DNA from: Mucilaginibacter sp.
Lineage (GTDB): Bacteria; Bacteroidota; Bacteroidia; Sphingobacteriales; Sphingobacteriaceae
Length of the DNA stretch: 60,976 bases
Assembly (NCBI GenBank): GCA_030445275.1
Contig: JAUCSE010000044.1
Location: 1 to 60,976, forward strand
Reading direction: 5' to 3'
A program made the translations under genes and the position numbers. Shown piece after piece: positions 38,325 to 47,722 of the stretch; position 1 is the stretch's first letter, and the number at the start of each line of letters is the position of its first letter. The notes beneath the pieces were generated by a model. That model saw only the letters and a list, made by a program, of their open reading frames with translations. It had not been told where the DNA came from and did no database searches.

Positions 38325-38420
38325 AGTCTTGAGTCGTAAGTCATAAGTATGAGGTTATAAGTCAATGACTTTATACTTCCGGCTTATGACTTACTACTTC
38401 GGACTTTAGACTAAAGACTA
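38325..38420. repeat. Intercistronic hairpin between ilvC and leuC
   Basis: Arms built from the word AAGTCATAAGTC: GTAAGTCATAAG on the left and CTTATGACTTAC on the right pair exactly, with TTATAAGTCA/TGACTTTATA extending the inner stem. The element fills most of the 109-base gap. A further AGTCTAAAG-type copy sits at its right end. Confidence 0.75.
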
Positions 38421-38428
38421 AAAAAATC

Positions 38429-39844
38429 ATGGGACAAACATTATTTGATAAGATATGGGATGCACACGTCGTCAGTAGCAACGAGGGTTTTCCTGATATT
38501 TTATACATCGATACACATTTCATACACGAGGTAACCAGTCCGCAGGCATTTGACGGTTTGCGTACCAGAGGTTTACCGGTTTTCAGGCCCAAACAAACAG
38601 TGGCCACTGCCGATCATAACGTTCCAACAATTGATCAGCACCTCCCTATCAAAGAAGAACTTTCCCGCTACCAGGTTGATATGCTTACCAAAAACTGTAA
38701 GGAGTTTGGTATTGAGCTATACGGCTTGGGTCACCCTTTCCAGGGTATAGTACACGTAATAGGGCCCGAGCTGGGCATTACCCGCCCGGGTGGCACATAT
38801 GTTTGCGGCGATAGTCATACTTCAACACACGGCGCCTTTGGTGCCATAGCGTTCGGTATAGGCACTTCACAGGTGGAGCAGGTAATGGCTACACAATGTT
38901 TACTGCAATCGCGCCCTAAAAGGATGAAGATTGAGGTAAACGGCAAACTGCACAAAGGTGTTGGCGCAAAAGATATCATTTTGTATATCATTGCACAGAT
39001 CTCTGCCGCAGGCGGTACAGGTTATGCTGTGGAATATGCAGGCGATACCATCCGTTCCTTAAGTATGGAGGGCCGTATGACCATCTGTAACATGAGCATT
39101 GAAATGGGTGCACGCTGTGGTTTGATTGCTCCCGATGATACTACTATTGAATATGTAAAAGGCCGCGAATTTGCTCCAAAAGGCGAAGACTGGGATAAGG
39201 CCGTAGCTTACTGGAAAACTTTATACTCAGACGCTGATGCAGCTTTTGATGAACTATTATCCTTTAAAGCCGAAGACATTGAACCAATGATCACCTACGG
39301 AACAAACCCCGGTATGGGCATTGGTGTTACACAACACGTCCCTGAAACTTCATCGTTTGAAGCCAAAGAACAGGGATCGTACAAAAAAGCCCTGGAATAT
39401 ATGGGCTTGCATGACGATGAAACATTACTGGGTAAACCAATTGACTATGTGTTCATCGGCAGCTGTACCAACTCGCGCATTGAAGATCTACGCCAGGTGG
39501 CTGAATTTGTAAAAGGCAAGCACAAGGCCGATAATGTTACCGTGTGGGTAGTTCCGGGATCAAAGCAGGTACAGGAACAAGCCATCCGTGAGGGACTGGA
39601 TAAAATATTTGACGCAGCAGGTTTCCCGCTTCGCGAACCGGGATGCAGTGCGTGCCTGGGTATGAACGAGGATAAAATACCGGCCGGTAAATACTGTGTA
39701 TCCACCTCAAACCGTAATTTCGAAGGCAGGCAGGGACCAAACTCCCGCACCTTTTTGGCCAGCCCGCTCACTGCGGCAGCTTCAGCAATTACAGGCGTGG
39801 TAACGGATATACGTGAGTTTTTGAAAGAGGAAGAATTAGTTTAA
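38429..39844 (+). CDS. leuC: 3-isopropylmalate dehydratase, large subunit
   Basis: Aconitase-family subunit carrying the 4Fe-4S cluster, needed to isomerise 2- to 3-isopropylmalate. The 471 residues include [15 protein letters not shown], the cluster cysteines in [12 protein letters not shown] and [15 protein letters not shown], and [12 protein letters not shown]. It works with LeuD, whose gene follows after a small ABM-fold gene inserted between the two. Confidence 0.97.
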   Translation: MGQTLFDKIWDAHVVSSNEGFPDILYIDTHFIHEVTSPQAFDGLRTRGLPVFRPKQTVATADHNVPTIDQHLPIKEELSRYQVDMLTKNCKEFGIELYGLGHPFQGIVHVIGPELGITRPGGTYVCGDSHTSTHGAFGAIAFGIGTSQVEQVMATQCLLQSRPKRMKIEVNGKLHKGVGAKDIILYIIAQISAAGGTGYAVEYAGDTIRSLSMEGRMTICNMSIEMGARCGLIAPDDTTIEYVKGREFAPKGEDWDKAVAYWKTLYSDADAAFDELLSFKAEDIEPMITYGTNPGMGIGVTQHVPETSSFEAKEQGSYKKALEYMGLHDDETLLGKPIDYVFIGSCTNSRIEDLRQVAEFVKGKHKADNVTVWVVPGSKQVQEQAIREGLDKIFDAAGFPLREPGCSACLGMNEDKIPAGKYCVSTSNRNFEGRQGPNSRTFLASPLTAAASAITGVVTDIREFLKEEELV

Positions 39845-39915
39845 TACAGATACGAGACGTGAAACAAACAACAAAACGAATCTCAATTCTCATATCTAAT
39901 ATCTCAAATCTAAAT
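39845..39915. repeat. Intercistronic hairpin between leuC and the ABM gene
   Basis: Left arm AGATACGAGACGTGAAAC and right arm TCTCATATCTAATATCTCAA are related to the atpD-atpC hairpin at 31982-32112. Pairing is shorter and less perfect, so it looks like a degenerate or half copy. It covers nearly the entire 73-base gap. Confidence 0.6.
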
Positions 39916-39917
39916 AA

Positions 39918-40205
39918 ATGATATTGGAAGTAGCCATATTGAATGTAATACCCGGCCAGGAAGATGCTTTTTTAAAAGCATTTGACAAAGCCAGGCTAAT
40001 TATCTCAAAAATGACAGGCTACATTACTCATCAGTTAAAACGGTGTGTAGAGAACGTGAGCCAATTCATTTTACTGGTAGAGTGGGAAAAACTCACCGAC
40101 CATACAGAGGGCTTCAGGCAATCAAAAGAATACCAGGAATGGAAAGGCCTATTACATCATTTTTATGATCCCTTTCCTACTGTTGAACATTACGAAACAA
40201 TATAA
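39918..40205 (+). CDS. ABM-fold protein embedded between leuC and leuD
   Basis: A 95-residue single-domain protein of the antibiotic biosynthesis monooxygenase (ABM, dimeric alpha/beta barrel) superfamily: MILEVAILNVIPGQEDAFLKAF, LLVEWEKLTDHTEGFRQS and the C-terminal FYDPFPTVEHYETI. The superfamily covers quinol monooxygenases, heme-degrading IsdG types and proteins with no known reaction. It is 10 bases upstream of leuD, so it is surely cotranscribed with the leucine genes. A role beside isopropylmalate dehydratase is suggested by position only. Confidence 0.8.
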   Translation: MILEVAILNVIPGQEDAFLKAFDKARLIISKMTGYITHQLKRCVENVSQFILLVEWEKLTDHTEGFRQSKEYQEWKGLLHHFYDPFPTVEHYETI

Positions 40206-40215
40206 TTGCTAAAAA

Positions 40216-40803
40216 ATGGCAACTAAAATATTTAAACATATACAAACCAGCGTGGTGCCCTTACCCATCGAGAATATCGATACGGACCAGATCATCCCAG
40301 CTCGTTTTTTAAAGGCTACCACCCGCGAGGGTTTTGGCAACAATCTCTTCCGCGACTGGCGCTTTGACGGCGACAATAATCCTAAACCGGACTTTGTGTT
40401 GAACAACTCGAACTTTAGCGGTAAAATACTGGTTGCAGGCAAAAATTTTGGTTGCGGCAGTAGTCGCGAGCATGCCGCCTGGGCCATTGCCGATTATGGC
40501 TTTGATGCCGTGGTAAGCAGCTTTTTTGCCGATATTTTTAAAGGCAACGCCCTAAACAATGGTCTACTACCGGTACAGGTAAGTGATGACTTTTTAAAGA
40601 AGATCTTCGATGCCGTTTATGCTGATGAGCACGCGGTTGTTGAAATTGATTTGGTTGATCAGTTCATAAAAATTGTAGCCACCGGCGAGCAGGAGACTTT
40701 TGAGGTTAATCCTTACAAAAAAGCTTGTATGACCAATGGCTATGATGATATTGACTACATCCTGAGCAAAAAAGAATTAATTAAGGAGTTTGAAGGCAAG
40801 TAA
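40216..40803 (+). CDS. leuD: 3-isopropylmalate dehydratase, small subunit
   Basis: Swivel-domain subunit of the LeuCD dehydratase. The 195 residues show [34 protein letters not shown] and the C-terminal ICD-like fold. It is 10 bases after the ABM gene and 107 before leuB, where a REP-like element is inserted. Confidence 0.96.
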   Translation: MATKIFKHIQTSVVPLPIENIDTDQIIPARFLKATTREGFGNNLFRDWRFDGDNNPKPDFVLNNSNFSGKILVAGKNFGCGSSREHAAWAIADYGFDAVVSSFFADIFKGNALNNGLLPVQVSDDFLKKIFDAVYADEHAVVEIDLVDQFIKIVATGEQETFEVNPYKKACMTNGYDDIDYILSKKELIKEFEGK

Positions 40804-40812
40804 TTAACCACG

Positions 40813-40897
40813 CGTCATTGCGAGCACAGCGTGGCAATCCCCTACTTACAGAGCCGTTCTGTATAGCTTAGAGATTGCTTCGTACCTCGCAATGACG
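40813..40897. repeat. REP-like palindromic element between leuD and leuB
   Basis: The left arm begins CGTCATTGCGAGCACAGCG and the right arm ends CCTCGCAATGACG, so the ends are inverted. It is a diverged member of the family whose near-perfect copy lies at 51321-51422. It is inserted inside the operon, between leuD and leuB. Confidence 0.8.
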
Positions 40898-40910
40898 AAC
40901 TGAATTTGAA

Positions 40911-41987
40911 ATGGGAATTAAAAAACATATATTAGTAATACCCGGTGATGGCATCGGTACCGAAGTAACAACCTGGGGTAAGGCTGTACTGGAAAAAATT
41001 GGTCAGAAATTTGGCCATGAATTCAGTTTTGACGAAGCCCTGATGGGCCATGCAGGTATTGAAGCTACTGGCAATCCACTGCCCGACGAAACTTTAGCAA
41101 AAGCAAAAGCCAGCGATGCCATTTTATTTGGTGCCATTGGTCATATCAAATATGATAACGATCCATCAGCAAAGGTACGTCCGGAGCAGGGTTTGTTAAA
41201 AATACGTAAGGAACTTGGCCTTTATGCCAACCTGCGCCCTATCATGCTGTTTGATGAGCTGCTGGATGCATCGAGCTTAAAACCTGAGATATTGAAAGGA
41301 ACAGATATTCTGTTTTTCCGCGAGTTGACAGGTGATGTTTACTTCGGTGAGAAAAAACGCAGTGAAGACCGCAATACCGCATCTGACCTGATGATCTATT
41401 CCCGCTATGAGGTTGAACGTATTGCCATCAAAGCATATGAAGCCGCAAGGGTACGTGGTAAAAGGTTATGTTCTGTTGATAAGGCCAACGTGCTGGAATC
41501 ATCACGCTTGTGGCGCGAGGTTGTTCAGGAAATAGCCAAGCAATATCCTGATGTTGAAACCGAGCACATGTTTATTGATAACGCAGCTATGCAGCTGGTT
41601 AAAAACCCTAAAAAGTTTGATGTGGTATTAACCGCCAATCTTTTTGGTGATATTTTAACCGACGAGGCATCGCAGATAGCGGGTTCAATGGGTATGCTGG
41701 CATCTGCATCTATTGGCGATGGTACTGGTTTCTTTGAACCTATCCACGGTTCGGCACATGACATTGCCGGGCAGGATAAAGCCAATCCACTGGCATCTAT
41801 ACTATCGGTAGCGTTAATGCTCGAGATCAGCTTCGGACTAAAAGAAGAAGCAAAACTGATCACATCAGCCATTGATAAAACATTAAAAGAAGGTTACCGC
41901 ACCGGCGACATTGCTGATGCCAATACTGATAAAAGCAAAGTTTTAGGCACTAAGGCTATGGGCCAAAAAGTGCTGGAATATTTGTAA
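40911..41987 (+). CDS. leuB: 3-isopropylmalate dehydrogenase
   Basis: NAD-dependent oxidative decarboxylation of 3-isopropylmalate in leucine synthesis. The 358 residues begin ILVIPGDGIGTEVTTWGKAV. The substrate arginines follow, including ANLRPIMLFDE, then SDLMIYSRYEVERIA, the metal-binding NLFGDILTDEASQIAGSMG and FEPIHGSAHDIAGQ. All signatures are intact. It is followed by a methyltransferase gene 121 bases on. Confidence 0.96.
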   Translation: MGIKKHILVIPGDGIGTEVTTWGKAVLEKIGQKFGHEFSFDEALMGHAGIEATGNPLPDETLAKAKASDAILFGAIGHIKYDNDPSAKVRPEQGLLKIRKELGLYANLRPIMLFDELLDASSLKPEILKGTDILFFRELTGDVYFGEKKRSEDRNTASDLMIYSRYEVERIAIKAYEAARVRGKRLCSVDKANVLESSRLWREVVQEIAKQYPDVETEHMFIDNAAMQLVKNPKKFDVVLTANLFGDILTDEASQIAGSMGMLASASIGDGTGFFEPIHGSAHDIAGQDKANPLASILSVALMLEISFGLKEEAKLITSAIDKTLKEGYRTGDIADANTDKSKVLGTKAMGQKVLEYL

Positions 41988-42108
41988 AAAGCCGAAAGTG
42001 TAAAGCAGAAGGCTTAAAGCTAAGTGTCATTGATCGTAAATCATAATGATCAATGCCCAAATGACAAAATCGATGTAATCAAAAAACATCGGTGTAATCT
42101 GAAAGAAT

Positions 42109-42864
42109 ATGAAATGGAACGCTGATTTGTACGACCAAAAGCATGCCTTTGTATTTCAATACGGAGAGGATGTACTGGAGTTACTGGATGTTAAACCCGG
42201 TGAATATATATTGGATTTAGGTTGCGGTACGGGCCATTTAACGCAGCAGATAAAAGACAAAGGAGCCCGAGTAAAAGGGACCGACCTATCACCTGACATG
42301 ATTGCACAGGCTAAGGAAAAATACCCGGAAGTTGATTTCGCGGTTGAAAACGCTGCCGATTTCTTTACTGACGAGCAATATGATGCGGTGTTTTCAAACG
42401 CCGCCTTGCATTGGGTAAAGGACCAGAACGGCATGATGCGTAGTGTATATAACAGCCTGAAACATGGCGGTAGATTTGTGGCTGAAATGGGAGGCAAAAA
42501 CAACGTTTCCCGCTTAATTGAAGCTACCCAATTGGTTTTACAAAATCATGGGTACCATGTACAGGCCGATGCCCAGATATGGTACTTTCCATCAATTGGC
42601 GAGTATGCAACCAAGCTGGAAGAACATGGCTTCAAGGTAAGCTACGCGATTCATTATGATCGTAAAACACCACTGCAGGACGGCAATCAGGGCGTAGCTA
42701 AATGGGTAACCATGTTTGGCGCGCAATACCTGGAAGGCATTGCCGAAGCGGAACAACAACAGATATTAACAGAAATAACCAACAAGCTTGAACCCTATTA
42801 TAACGAAGGCGGCCAATGGTACGCCGATTATAAAAGACTAAGGTTTGTGGCTATAAAAGAATAA
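42109..42864 (+). CDS. SAM-dependent methyltransferase, Tam-like, in the leu operon
   Basis: Class I methyltransferase of 251 residues: the motif I ILDLGCGTGHLTQQI, GTDLSPDMIAQAKEKYP, NAALHWVKDQ and the WYADYKRLRFVAIKE tail recall trans-aconitate methyltransferase (Tam). Yeast Tmt1 of this general type also methylates 3-isopropylmalate. Sitting between leuB and leuA, it may methylate a leucine-pathway acid or a side product of the LeuCD aconitase-type reaction. That is inference from position; the substrate is unknown. Confidence 0.8.
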   Translation: MKWNADLYDQKHAFVFQYGEDVLELLDVKPGEYILDLGCGTGHLTQQIKDKGARVKGTDLSPDMIAQAKEKYPEVDFAVENAADFFTDEQYDAVFSNAALHWVKDQNGMMRSVYNSLKHGGRFVAEMGGKNNVSRLIEATQLVLQNHGYHVQADAQIWYFPSIGEYATKLEEHGFKVSYAIHYDRKTPLQDGNQGVAKWVTMFGAQYLEGIAEAEQQQILTEITNKLEPYYNEGGQWYADYKRLRFVAIKE

Positions 42865-42870
42865 TTTAAA

Positions 42871-43000
42871 TAGCAAGTAATTAGTATCAAGTATCAAGAC
42901 CTTTTATCTGTTTTGATTGGAGATACGTACAGATAACGAATTGAATTAAGTAAAAAGTAAACGAAGCGGTCTTGATACCTGATACTCGCTACTTGATACT
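42871..43000. repeat. Intercistronic hairpin between methyltransferase and leuA
   Basis: GTATCAAGACC (42891-42901) pairs exactly with GGTCTTGATAC (42968-42978). The outer parts, made of the word AGTATCAAGTA, pair imperfectly (AGTATCAA against TTGATACT near 42991-43000). It covers most of the 162-base gap and is another word family of the same hairpin type. Confidence 0.75.
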
Positions 43001-43026
43001 AACAAAATTTTAAAACTAAAAAAGAT

Positions 43027-44193
43027 ATGTTACACGATCCCAACCGCGTTTATGTTTTTGATACCACGCTGCGTGATGGCGAGCAGGTACCGGGTTGCCA
43101 GTTAACAACCCCCGAAAAAATTGAGATAGCTAAAGAACTGGAGCTGCTGGGCGTGGATATCATTGAAGCAGGCTTCCCGGTTTCAAGCCCGGGCGATTTT
43201 AACAGCGTTGTTGAAATTTCAAAGGCTGTAAAAGAACCAACCATTTGCGCCCTTACCCGCGCAAACAAAGGCGATATTGACGCGGCCATCGAGTCGTTAA
43301 AATACGCCAAGCATCCGCGTATACATACGGGTATAGGTTCGTCTGATATGCATATCAAGCATAAGTTTAACAGCACCCGCGAGGACATCCTGGAGCGCGC
43401 TGTTGAAGCTGTTAAATATGCCAAACGTGCCGTTGAAGATATTGAGTTTTATGCAGAAGATGCGGGCCGCGCCGATGTGGTATACTTAGCACAAATGGTT
43501 GAAGCTGTGATAGCAGCAGGCGCTACTGTAGTGAACATCCCGGATACTAATGGTTACTGTCTACCTGACCAATATGGCAGCAAGATCAAGTTTTTGAAAG
43601 AGAACGTAAAAAATATTGATAAGGCCATTATTTCGGTACATTGCCATAATGACCTCGGTTTGGCTACCGCCAATTCTATTGCGGGGCTTCAAAACGGTGC
43701 CCGCCAGATTGAAGGTACCATCAACGGTATTGGCGAACGCGCAGGCAATACTTCTATTGAGGAAGTCGTCATGATCCTGAAAACACACCAGGTACTGGGT
43801 TTGCATACCAACATCAACGCTAAAAACTTTTTTGAACTTAGCCGCATGATCAGCACACAGATGCGTATGCCGGTACAGCCTAATAAAGCCATTGTGGGCG
43901 CTAATGCTTTTGCACACAGCTCAGGTATTCATCAGGATGGATTTTTGAAGAACCGGGAAAATTACGAGATCATCAGACCCGAAGACGTTGGTTTCCCGAG
44001 TGCCAGTATAGTACTTACTGCCCGCAGCGGAAGGCATGCTCTTAAATTTCATTTGGAACGCCTGGGCATTAGTTTGAGCAAAGAAGAACTGGCTGAAGTG
44101 TACAACAGCTTTTTAACCCTTGCAGATGTGAAACTGGATATTAATGACGACGATCTGTTGGGTTTAGTTGCGCATAAGCTGGTAAAAAATTAA
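43027..44193 (+). CDS. leuA: 2-isopropylmalate synthase, short form
   Basis: Condenses 2-oxoisovalerate with acetyl-CoA. The DRE-TIM metallolyase barrel is complete: [28 protein letters not shown], the metal-binding [13 protein letters not shown], and the catalytic-side [15 protein letters not shown] and [12 protein letters not shown]. At 388 residues it lacks the C-terminal LeuA allosteric domain (about 120 residues) that binds leucine in the 510-residue enzyme. Leucine feedback must therefore work another way or be absent. Citramalate synthases are close relatives, but the full leuBCD set and ilvA support the leucine role. Confidence 0.92.
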   Translation: MLHDPNRVYVFDTTLRDGEQVPGCQLTTPEKIEIAKELELLGVDIIEAGFPVSSPGDFNSVVEISKAVKEPTICALTRANKGDIDAAIESLKYAKHPRIHTGIGSSDMHIKHKFNSTREDILERAVEAVKYAKRAVEDIEFYAEDAGRADVVYLAQMVEAVIAAGATVVNIPDTNGYCLPDQYGSKIKFLKENVKNIDKAIISVHCHNDLGLATANSIAGLQNGARQIEGTINGIGERAGNTSIEEVVMILKTHQVLGLHTNINAKNFFELSRMISTQMRMPVQPNKAIVGANAFAHSSGIHQDGFLKNRENYEIIRPEDVGFPSASIVLTARSGRHALKFHLERLGISLSKEELAEVYNSFLTLADVKLDINDDDLLGLVAHKLVKN

Positions 44194-44195
44194 TA

Positions 44196-45446
44196 ATGGA
44201 AACTGATACTAAAAACCAGCTTGATTTTGAGTCGGCTTATGAACGCCTTAAAAGTGTAGTTAAACGTACTCCGCTGGAATACAACGCTGGTTTATCGGCA
44301 AAATACGATTGCGAGATATACCTGAAACGCGAGGACATGCAAATTGTACGTTCGTACAAACTGCGTGGCGCTTATAATATGATCAGTCAGCTTACTGCCG
44401 AAGAATTGAGCCGCGGTGTAGTTTGTGCCAGCGCGGGTAACCATGCGCAAGGCGTGGCTTTTAGCTGCAATGCCTTAGGCACTAGGGGTGTGATTTTTAT
44501 GCCCGAGATCACGCCTAAACAAAAAGTTACCCAAACAGAAATGCATGGGCATGGCACTATAGAAATTGTTTTAACCGGCGATACTTTTGATGATTGCCTG
44601 CATGAAGCACTGGCTTATACCGAGGCCCATCAAATGACATTTATACCGCCTTTTGATAATTACCGTATTATTGAAGGTCAGGGAACTGTAGGTGTTGAAA
44701 TATTGCAGGACCTGCCTGATGTAGAAGCCGTAATTATGCCTATTGGTGGCGGTGGTATGGCAGCGGGTACGGGGAGCTATTTAAAACAGCATGTACCAGG
44801 CATTTATTTAGCCGGTGTTGAACCTGAAGGTGCCCCATCTATGCTGAAAGCAATGGAACAAGGCGAACCCATTACCTTGCCCGAAATTGATCGTTTTGTT
44901 GATGGTGCTGCCGTAAAACGTGTTGGTGCGTTAACCTATGACATTTGCCGTGATATACTGGATGATATGCTCCTGGTACCAGAAGGTAAAGTTTGTACCA
45001 CCATATTAAAACTATATAACGAGGATGCCATTGTGGTTGAACCCGCCGGCGCTTTATCTGTAGCGGTACTGGATGCCTGTAAGGATAAAATAAAAGGCAA
45101 AAAGGTGGTTTGCATCATTAGTGGGGGTAATAATGATATTGCCCGTATGCAGGAGATCAAAGAGAAATCACTATTGTACGAAGGCCTTAAGCATTACTTT
45201 ATTGTACGTTTCCCACAGCGTCCGGGAGCTTTGAAGCTGTTTGTAAATAATGTATTAGGTCCGCATGATGATATTACCCGGTTTGAGTTTATCAAGAAAA
45301 ACGAAAAGGAAAACGGGCCGGCCCTGGTAGGTATCGAGCTAAAATCGGCCGACGATTATCCTGCCCTTTTAAAACGCATGCTGGCTCATCGCTTTAATGT
45401 GATTGAACTCAACAAAGACCGTACGTTGTTTGAATACCTCGTGTAA
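44196..45446 (+). CDS. ilvA: Threonine dehydratase, biosynthetic
   Basis: PLP enzyme that deaminates threonine to 2-oxobutanoate for isoleucine. The PLP lysine lies in VRSYKLRGAYNMIS; the glycine loop is PIGGGGMAAGTG. After about residue 325 a single ACT-like regulatory domain follows (FIVRFPQRPGALKLFVNNVL), so this is the 416-residue one-domain-regulated form. It starts two bases after the leuA stop and ends the operon before a clear terminator. Confidence 0.95.
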   Translation: METDTKNQLDFESAYERLKSVVKRTPLEYNAGLSAKYDCEIYLKREDMQIVRSYKLRGAYNMISQLTAEELSRGVVCASAGNHAQGVAFSCNALGTRGVIFMPEITPKQKVTQTEMHGHGTIEIVLTGDTFDDCLHEALAYTEAHQMTFIPPFDNYRIIEGQGTVGVEILQDLPDVEAVIMPIGGGGMAAGTGSYLKQHVPGIYLAGVEPEGAPSMLKAMEQGEPITLPEIDRFVDGAAVKRVGALTYDICRDILDDMLLVPEGKVCTTILKLYNEDAIVVEPAGALSVAVLDACKDKIKGKKVVCIISGGNNDIARMQEIKEKSLLYEGLKHYFIVRFPQRPGALKLFVNNVLGPHDDITRFEFIKKNEKENGPALVGIELKSADDYPALLKRMLAHRFNVIELNKDRTLFEYLV

Positions 45447-45473
45447 ACAAGCATTCGAAGAATAATTTAATCG

Positions 45474-45506
45474 GCCTAAGTATAAAACACTTAGGCTTTT
45501 TTATTT
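45474..45506 (+). terminator. Terminator of the ilv-leu operon
   Basis: GCCTAAGT (45474-45481) pairs perfectly with ACTTAGGC (45489-45496) across a 7-base loop, followed by TTTTTTATTTT. It lies 27 bases after the ilvA stop. Confidence 0.92.
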
Positions 45507-45601
45507 TCCCTGGTTAAACCCCAAAACAATAATACGGTCATATCCGGCATATTAACCATATTATATACTATTAATTTATATTTTCGCGCCGAATCACAAT
45601 T

Positions 45602-46333
45602 ATGAAAAAACTTAGCCTTATTCTTCCTGCATTAATTTTACTAATAATTGCTTCCTGCAAAAAAGATAATACGCCCGTAAAACCGGTTGATGACAAACCC
45701 ACCACTCCTGTCATCGCAGTGGTAAAGGATTCTGCATCATATACTATTGATGGTAAAACTTATACTGCTAACGAAGGGAGTACATCCATTCATGTAAGTA
45801 ATAGCCAGGTAAACTGCAAAGCGTTTCATATAGAAAATGGATTGCCAAATGAATATGAAATAATTGGCGATAAGGATTCTGTACTATACTCCAGAGAGAG
45901 CCTGGTACTTTCATCAAGCACCAGACTTACTATAACATTTACAAAAAAATCCAATAAAAAAGCATTAAACTATAATGGATTCATGTACTATCCATCGCTA
46001 GCCGAAATACTCAAAATATATTCACCAGGCAAACATCAATATGCGGAAGACTATGAAAGAGAACAATCAAAAGATGGCATCGCTCTTACCATATCCGCCA
46101 ATGGAAAAAGTTATACTTCTTATAGTACACTGTTTCTGCCAAGACCAACTATATATACACCAGGTTTCCAGAATGACAATACGTTTGAGGTTATCAGTTT
46201 TGTCAAAAATGATGAGGGCACCTACAATCTGGAAGCAAAATTTAGTGCAGTAGTAATTGAAGACTGGGATGTGAGGGCCGTGAAACTGGAAAAAGGATAT
46301 TTACGTTTACGCGTTGATTTATCCATATTATAA
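45602..46333 (+). CDS. Hypothetical lipoprotein
   Basis: A 243-residue secreted lipoprotein: a hydrophobic signal segment (LILPALILLIIA) is followed by the lipobox-type SCKKDN with the predicted lipidated Cys at residue 19, and then a proline/aspartate-rich linker (PVKPVDDKPTTPV). The rest looks beta-rich and has no motif I recognise. It is a single gene between two terminators. TATATTTT (45578-45585), an imperfect -7 box, lies 16 bases before the start. Confidence 0.8.
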   Translation: MKKLSLILPALILLIIASCKKDNTPVKPVDDKPTTPVIAVVKDSASYTIDGKTYTANEGSTSIHVSNSQVNCKAFHIENGLPNEYEIIGDKDSVLYSRESLVLSSSTRLTITFTKKSNKKALNYNGFMYYPSLAEILKIYSPGKHQYAEDYEREQSKDGIALTISANGKSYTSYSTLFLPRPTIYTPGFQNDNTFEVISFVKNDEGTYNLEAKFSAVVIEDWDVRAVKLEKGYLRLRVDLSIL

Positions 46334-46357
46334 TAGATAGTTCAACTGCAATCAAAT

Positions 46358-46393
46358 AAAAACCTATCATGCTTTAAGGCATGATAGGTTTTT
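46358..46393. terminator. Bidirectional terminator between convergent genes
   Basis: AAAAACCTATCATGC (46358-46372) pairs with GCATGATAGGTTTTT (46379-46393) across a 6-base loop. The A-run on one side and the T-run on the other let it serve both the lipoprotein gene and the convergent esterase gene. Confidence 0.92.
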
Positions 46394-46408
46394 ATTTTTA
46401 GAATATTA

Positions 46409-47716
46409 TTAAAACAACCCAAACATATCCCGCATCCTATGTCCGTCTTCATCCATAAATGAGCGGGGCACCTCGTGGCCCAGGTCTTTATGTACCCTGA
46501 TAAAGCGGTGCTTGGAGGCAAGATTATTATAAAAAGCAAATTCATTTTCAGGAGGAGCCAGGTGATCAAGCAAACCAATACCAACAGAGATAGGTATCCG
46601 GATATTGGGGGCAAAATTCTTGATATCAAAATAATCCAGATTATCCATCACTTTGGCAAAACTCATACCAGGTTTATCTTTCACATAATTTTTAATATCA
46701 TAAATGGGCCACTCCACTACCCCCTCCATATTGCGAATATCGCAAAAGATGGGGTTCTGGGCTGATGCCAACTTGATGCGATTATCCACACCTGCCAGCG
46801 CTACTGACAGAAAGCCCCCCATACTGCCACCTGATATTTCGATACGGCTGGTATCGAGTTCAGGGCGCGAATAAACAAAATCAATGACCCGCACACAATC
46901 CATAACGGCACCACGCATTACATATTTATTTTTATCTCCAATGTTCAAGAGAATATAGTCTTCTCGCGTAGGGTGTATCACATCGCGGCTGTTCCCCTGC
47001 CCGCGTACGTTGATGCCGAGCATAGCCATGTCATCATCCATACCAAACATGGGCTTAAGCGTTGCCTGATAACCCGGTAAGGTTACCAAAACCGGGAATT
47101 TGTGATTCTTGCCCCTGCCTTTAGGTATAGTGAGCCAGGCCCGTACGGTAATATCATCCAACGATTTCATTTCGATCAGGAAAACGCGGCGGTTATCCTT
47201 TTCCAGCTCTGGTTTTTCGGTTACTTTATAGTTGGGTTTAACCGCAGCCAGCTCAGCTTTGGTGGTTTGCCAGAAGCTGTTAAAATCTGCTGGCCGGGGA
47301 TGGTTCGATCTGATCTCCTCTGGTCTGATGCCGAAAACACGTTTAGTGGTATCATCATAATCAGAAACATTGATCATGAAGTTTATTTTATAAAAGCCCG
47401 GTTTCATGGCCGGTATAGTGAAGTTATAACGTTTACGACTATTCCCTTCGATCGTTGCATCAACAGAGTCCCTGGCTACCAGTTTCCCGGCAGGTGTGGT
47501 TACTGTATATGATACCATACCCTCCTGGCTGGTGCGATAGGTATTCTTCACCTCGAATGTATAACTGGCGTTTGTGGTAAAAATTCCATTATCACTATGT
47601 ACAATCAGGTTGGTTGTCACCTCTTCGTCGGCAGATATGGCATTAGCCGTAACCACGCCAATGCATAGGATCACGATAATAAATGGCATGAAAAACGGAT
47701 GCTTTAACTTGTTCAC
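46409..47716 (-). CDS. Secreted acetyl-xylan-esterase-like hydrolase
   Basis: Alpha/beta hydrolase of the AXE1/cephalosporin-C deacetylase group, 435 residues. A signal peptide (FFMPFIIVILCIGVVTANA) and an N-terminal beta domain of about 120 residues precede the hydrolase. The catalytic serine lies in EISGGSMGGFLSVAL, the aspartate probably in GIGLLDHLAPPENEF and the histidine in HKDLGHEVPR. It should remove acetyl groups from plant or microbial glycans. The start is GTG at 47716 (an ATG at 47689 would shorten the signal peptide). Six bases separate it from the upstream barrel gene, so they form an operon. Confidence 0.85.
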   Translation of the reverse strand: MNKLKHPFFMPFIIVILCIGVVTANAISADEEVTTNLIVHSDNGIFTTNASYTFEVKNTYRTSQEGMVSYTVTTPAGKLVARDSVDATIEGNSRKRYNFTIPAMKPGFYKINFMINVSDYDDTTKRVFGIRPEEIRSNHPRPADFNSFWQTTKAELAAVKPNYKVTEKPELEKDNRRVFLIEMKSLDDITVRAWLTIPKGRGKNHKFPVLVTLPGYQATLKPMFGMDDDMAMLGINVRGQGNSRDVIHPTREDYILLNIGDKNKYVMRGAVMDCVRVIDFVYSRPELDTSRIEISGGSMGGFLSVALAGVDNRIKLASAQNPIFCDIRNMEGVVEWPIYDIKNYVKDKPGMSFAKVMDNLDYFDIKNFAPNIRIPISVGIGLLDHLAPPENEFAFYNNLASKHRFIRVHKDLGHEVPRSFMDEDGHRMRDMFGLF

Positions 47717-47722
47717 AGTTTT

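Noticed and set aside
37087..43000. CRISPR-like array in the operon gaps
   Set aside because: The repeats are short, degenerate and palindromic in pairs, with no constant repeat-spacer pattern and no cas genes.
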